64,000 nucleotides of DNA from Citreimonas salinaria (GTDB taxonomy: Bacteria; Pseudomonadota; Alphaproteobacteria; Rhodobacterales; Rhodobacteraceae), in NCBI RefSeq assembly GCF_900107235.1, contig NZ_FNPF01000018.1:1-64000 (forward strand), in the 5' to 3' direction. The position numbers and the translations under genes were made by a program. Each line of letters opens with the position of its first letter. Within the stretch, counting starts at the first letter, position 1. Shown here in pieces: positions 62,339 through 64,000 of the stretch. Under the pieces are notes generated by a model. That model searched no databases, was not told the DNA's origin, and worked only from the letters and a program-made list of their open reading frames with translations.

Positions 62339-63682
62339 ATGAACCACGATCCCCTCCGCCAGGCGCTGCTGACCGCCCGCGTACCCCGCTACACCAGCTA
62401 TCCGCCCGCCGACCGCTTCACCGACGCGGTCGGCGCCACCGAAAAGACCGCGTGGCTGGGCGCGGTCGCGCCGGGCAGCGCGGTCTCGCTTTACGTCCAT
62501 GTGCCCTTCTGCCGACGGTTGTGCTGGTTCTGCGCCTGCCGCACGCAGGGGACGCGCAGCGATGCGCCGCTGGACCGCTACCTCGAGCACCTCGCGCAGG
62601 AAATCGCGCTGACGCGGCGCGTCATGCCGGAATCGGTCCTCGTCTCGGGGGTGAATCTGGGGGGCGGGACGCCGACGCTGCTGTCGCCCGACCGGATCGA
62701 CCGCCTGGGCGGGCTGATCGCGGGCGCCTTCGACATCGGCGGCGCCGAGATCAGCGCCGAGATCGACCCCACCGATTGCGACGAGGCGCGCATCGACGCG
62801 CTGGTGGCCCTTGGGCTGAGCCGCGCCTCGGTCGGCGTGCAGGACTTCGACCCGCAGGTTCAGGCCGCGATCGGCCGGACGCAATCGGTGGCGGCGACGC
62901 GCGACACGGTCCACGCGCTTCGGCGGCGCGGCATCGGCAGCGTGAACATCGACCTGCTCTACGGGCTGCCGCACCAGGACCCCGCGCGCCTGGGCCGCAC
63001 GATCGAGAGTGTGCTGGCCCTGTCGCCCAACCGCATCGCGCTTTACGGCTATGCCCACGTGCCCTGGATCGCCCGCCGCCAGAGGCTGATCCCCGAAGAC
63101 GCGCTGCCCTCGCCCGAAGCGCGCCTCGCGCTGGCGGAACTGGGCCGGGCCCGTCTGATCGACGCGGGCTACGTCGCGGTCGGAATCGATCATTTCGCGC
63201 GCCCGCACGACGCGCTGGCGCAGGCCGCGCGGAGCGGCGTGCTGCGGCGCGCTTTCCAGGGCTACACCCTCGACGGGGCGGAAACGCTGGTCGGTTTCGG
63301 CCCCTCGGCGATCTCGCGCTTCGTCCAGGGCTACGTGCAGAACCCCGCGTCCACCGAAGCCTGGCAACGCAGCGTGGGCGCCGGTGGCATCGCGGCCGCT
63401 CGCGGCGTCGTCCTGACCGACCGCGACCGTGTCCTGGCGACGGTGGTGGAACGCCTGATGTGCGACGGCGCGGTCGATCTCGCGCAGCTCGGCGCGGCGC
63501 CCGGGTCCGATCTCGTCGCGGCCGCCGGCGCCGCGCTCGAACGCTATCCGGGCGCCGGGACCTTCGATGGGGCGGTTCTTCGACTGTCCGACCGCCGTGC
63601 CGCCCGCCTCGTCGCGCACGCGATCGAGACCGCGGTGACGGGCGCCTCTACCCCCGTGTCCCGCTACAGCCTGGCCAGCTGA
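62339..63682 (+). CDS. hemN: oxygen-independent coproporphyrinogen III oxidase
   Basis: A 447-residue radical SAM enzyme that converts coproporphyrinogen III to protoporphyrinogen IX without oxygen. The cluster motif CRRLCWFC (Cys 58, 62, 65) is followed by another Cys, and GGGTPTLLSP and the YTSYPPADRF N-terminal segment are typical of HemN. The ATG at 62339 matches the family start; an in-frame upstream start at 62291 would overlap the FNR box. It supplies heme for the cbb3 oxidase under low oxygen. Confidence 0.94.
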   Translation: MNHDPLRQALLTARVPRYTSYPPADRFTDAVGATEKTAWLGAVAPGSAVSLYVHVPFCRRLCWFCACRTQGTRSDAPLDRYLEHLAQEIALTRRVMPESVLVSGVNLGGGTPTLLSPDRIDRLGGLIAGAFDIGGAEISAEIDPTDCDEARIDALVALGLSRASVGVQDFDPQVQAAIGRTQSVAATRDTVHALRRRGIGSVNIDLLYGLPHQDPARLGRTIESVLALSPNRIALYGYAHVPWIARRQRLIPEDALPSPEARLALAELGRARLIDAGYVAVGIDHFARPHDALAQAARSGVLRRAFQGYTLDGAETLVGFGPSAISRFVQGYVQNPASTEAWQRSVGAGGIAAARGVVLTDRDRVLATVVERLMCDGAVDLAQLGAAPGSDLVAAAGAALERYPGAGTFDGAVLRLSDRRAARLVAHAIETAVTGASTPVSRYSLAS

Positions 63683-63769
63683 AGGCGGTTGGTTTGGCGC
63701 GGCCCCGCGCGGGGTGGGTGCGGGACCGTTTCTTAACGGTTCGTGAATCCGTCTCCGTAACCCGTTGAT

Positions 63770-64000
63770 TTACCGTGGGCGGACGGATGTCCCATCGTGG
63801 GACATCCCGTTGGGTCCGGCTGCCTCCACCCCCGCTCCGCCGCCCCCGATGTCCAGCGGCGCGACCGAAACGGTCTTGATGATGGCATGGACCTGCGAGC
63901 CGGGTTCCAGCCGCAGCGCCTCGGCCGAGCGGCGGGTGATCCGCGCCAGCAGCCGCCCGGCGGGGGTTTCCAGCGCGACGATCGTGCCCGGCCCCGCGCC
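63770..64000 (-). CDS. modC: C-terminal end of a ModC-like molybdate ATPase (partial)
   Basis: The last 76 residues of a gene entering from the right edge. The sequence GTIVALETPAGRLLARITRR and LRLEPGSQVHAIIKTVSVAP is a TOBE domain as found at the end of ModC, the ATPase of the molybdate importer. A Gly-rich tail follows. The ABC domain lies outside the window, so another TOBE-bearing importer ATPase remains possible. Confidence 0.7.
   Translation of the reverse strand, partial: GAGPGTIVALETPAGRLLARITRRSAEALRLEPGSQVHAIIKTVSVAPLDIGGGGAGVEAAGPNGMSHDGTSVRPR
63785..63807. repeat. perfect inverted repeat at the 3' end of modC
   Basis: The arms GGATGTCCCA and TGGGACATCC, with a 3-base centre, lie in the last codons of the ModC-like gene. 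It may act as a terminator stem overlapping the coding end, or as an operator. No T-run follows. Confidence 0.5.

Overview
The window looks like chromosomal DNA of an alphaproteobacterium, most likely family Rhodobacteraceae. The support is the high GC content, the block ccoNOQP-ccoGHIS next to a universal stress gene, fnrL and hemN, FNR boxes of the form TTGAY-N4-ATCAA, and iron boxes of the RirA type (TGA-N9-TCA) and Irr type (TTTAGAA-N3-TTCTAAA). No rRNA, tRNA or CRISPR array was seen.

Layout. 0-2.4 kb holds a small phosphodiesterase followed by decayed genes: a frameshifted PAP2/haloperoxidase-like gene with a gcgatg repeat, and a second frameshifted ORF. 2.4-12.5 kb holds an IclR regulator divergent from a tightly packed operon: an M81 (MlrC-like) peptidase, a dipeptide/oligopeptide-type ABC importer (binding protein, two permeases, a fused double ATPase) and two M20 amidohydrolases. 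12.5-14.3 kb is a scar with a broken large serine recombinase. An exported protein of unknown function and a lone Flp-like pilin follow. 15.7-23.5 kb is a cellulose operon on the minus strand (bcsN-bcsA-bcsB-bcsZ-TPR protein). 23.7-25.4 kb is a sodium:solute symporter with a 59-residue membrane partner.

25.4-33.8 kb is an iron/heme block: a TonB-dependent receptor divergent from hmuSTUV around a shared RirA-type box, then a hemP operon of small, mostly uncharacterised proteins, then dps with a perfect Irr-type box. 34.0-37.5 kb encodes a lytic transglycosylase and a membrane GGDEF-EAL protein. 37.6-47.3 kb is a chemotaxis operon (STAS-cheY-cheA-cheW-mcp-cheW-cheR-cheB) facing a divergent coiled-coil protein. 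47.4-52.5 kb is a four-gene imelysin / di-heme peroxidase-like / imelysin / DUF1513 operon with its own RirA-type box. 52.5-63.7 kb is the complete cbb3 oxidase locus with FNR boxes, a Usp protein, fnrL and hemN. The end of a modC-like gene closes the window.

Taken together, two regulatory layers can be read directly from the DNA. One is iron: three RirA-type sites and one Irr site on heme uptake, hemP, imelysin and dps genes. The other is oxygen: four FNR boxes on ccoG, ccoN, uspA and the fnrL/hemN gap. The GGDEF-EAL protein and the PilZ-bearing BcsA give a plausible, unproven, c-di-GMP link to cellulose synthesis.
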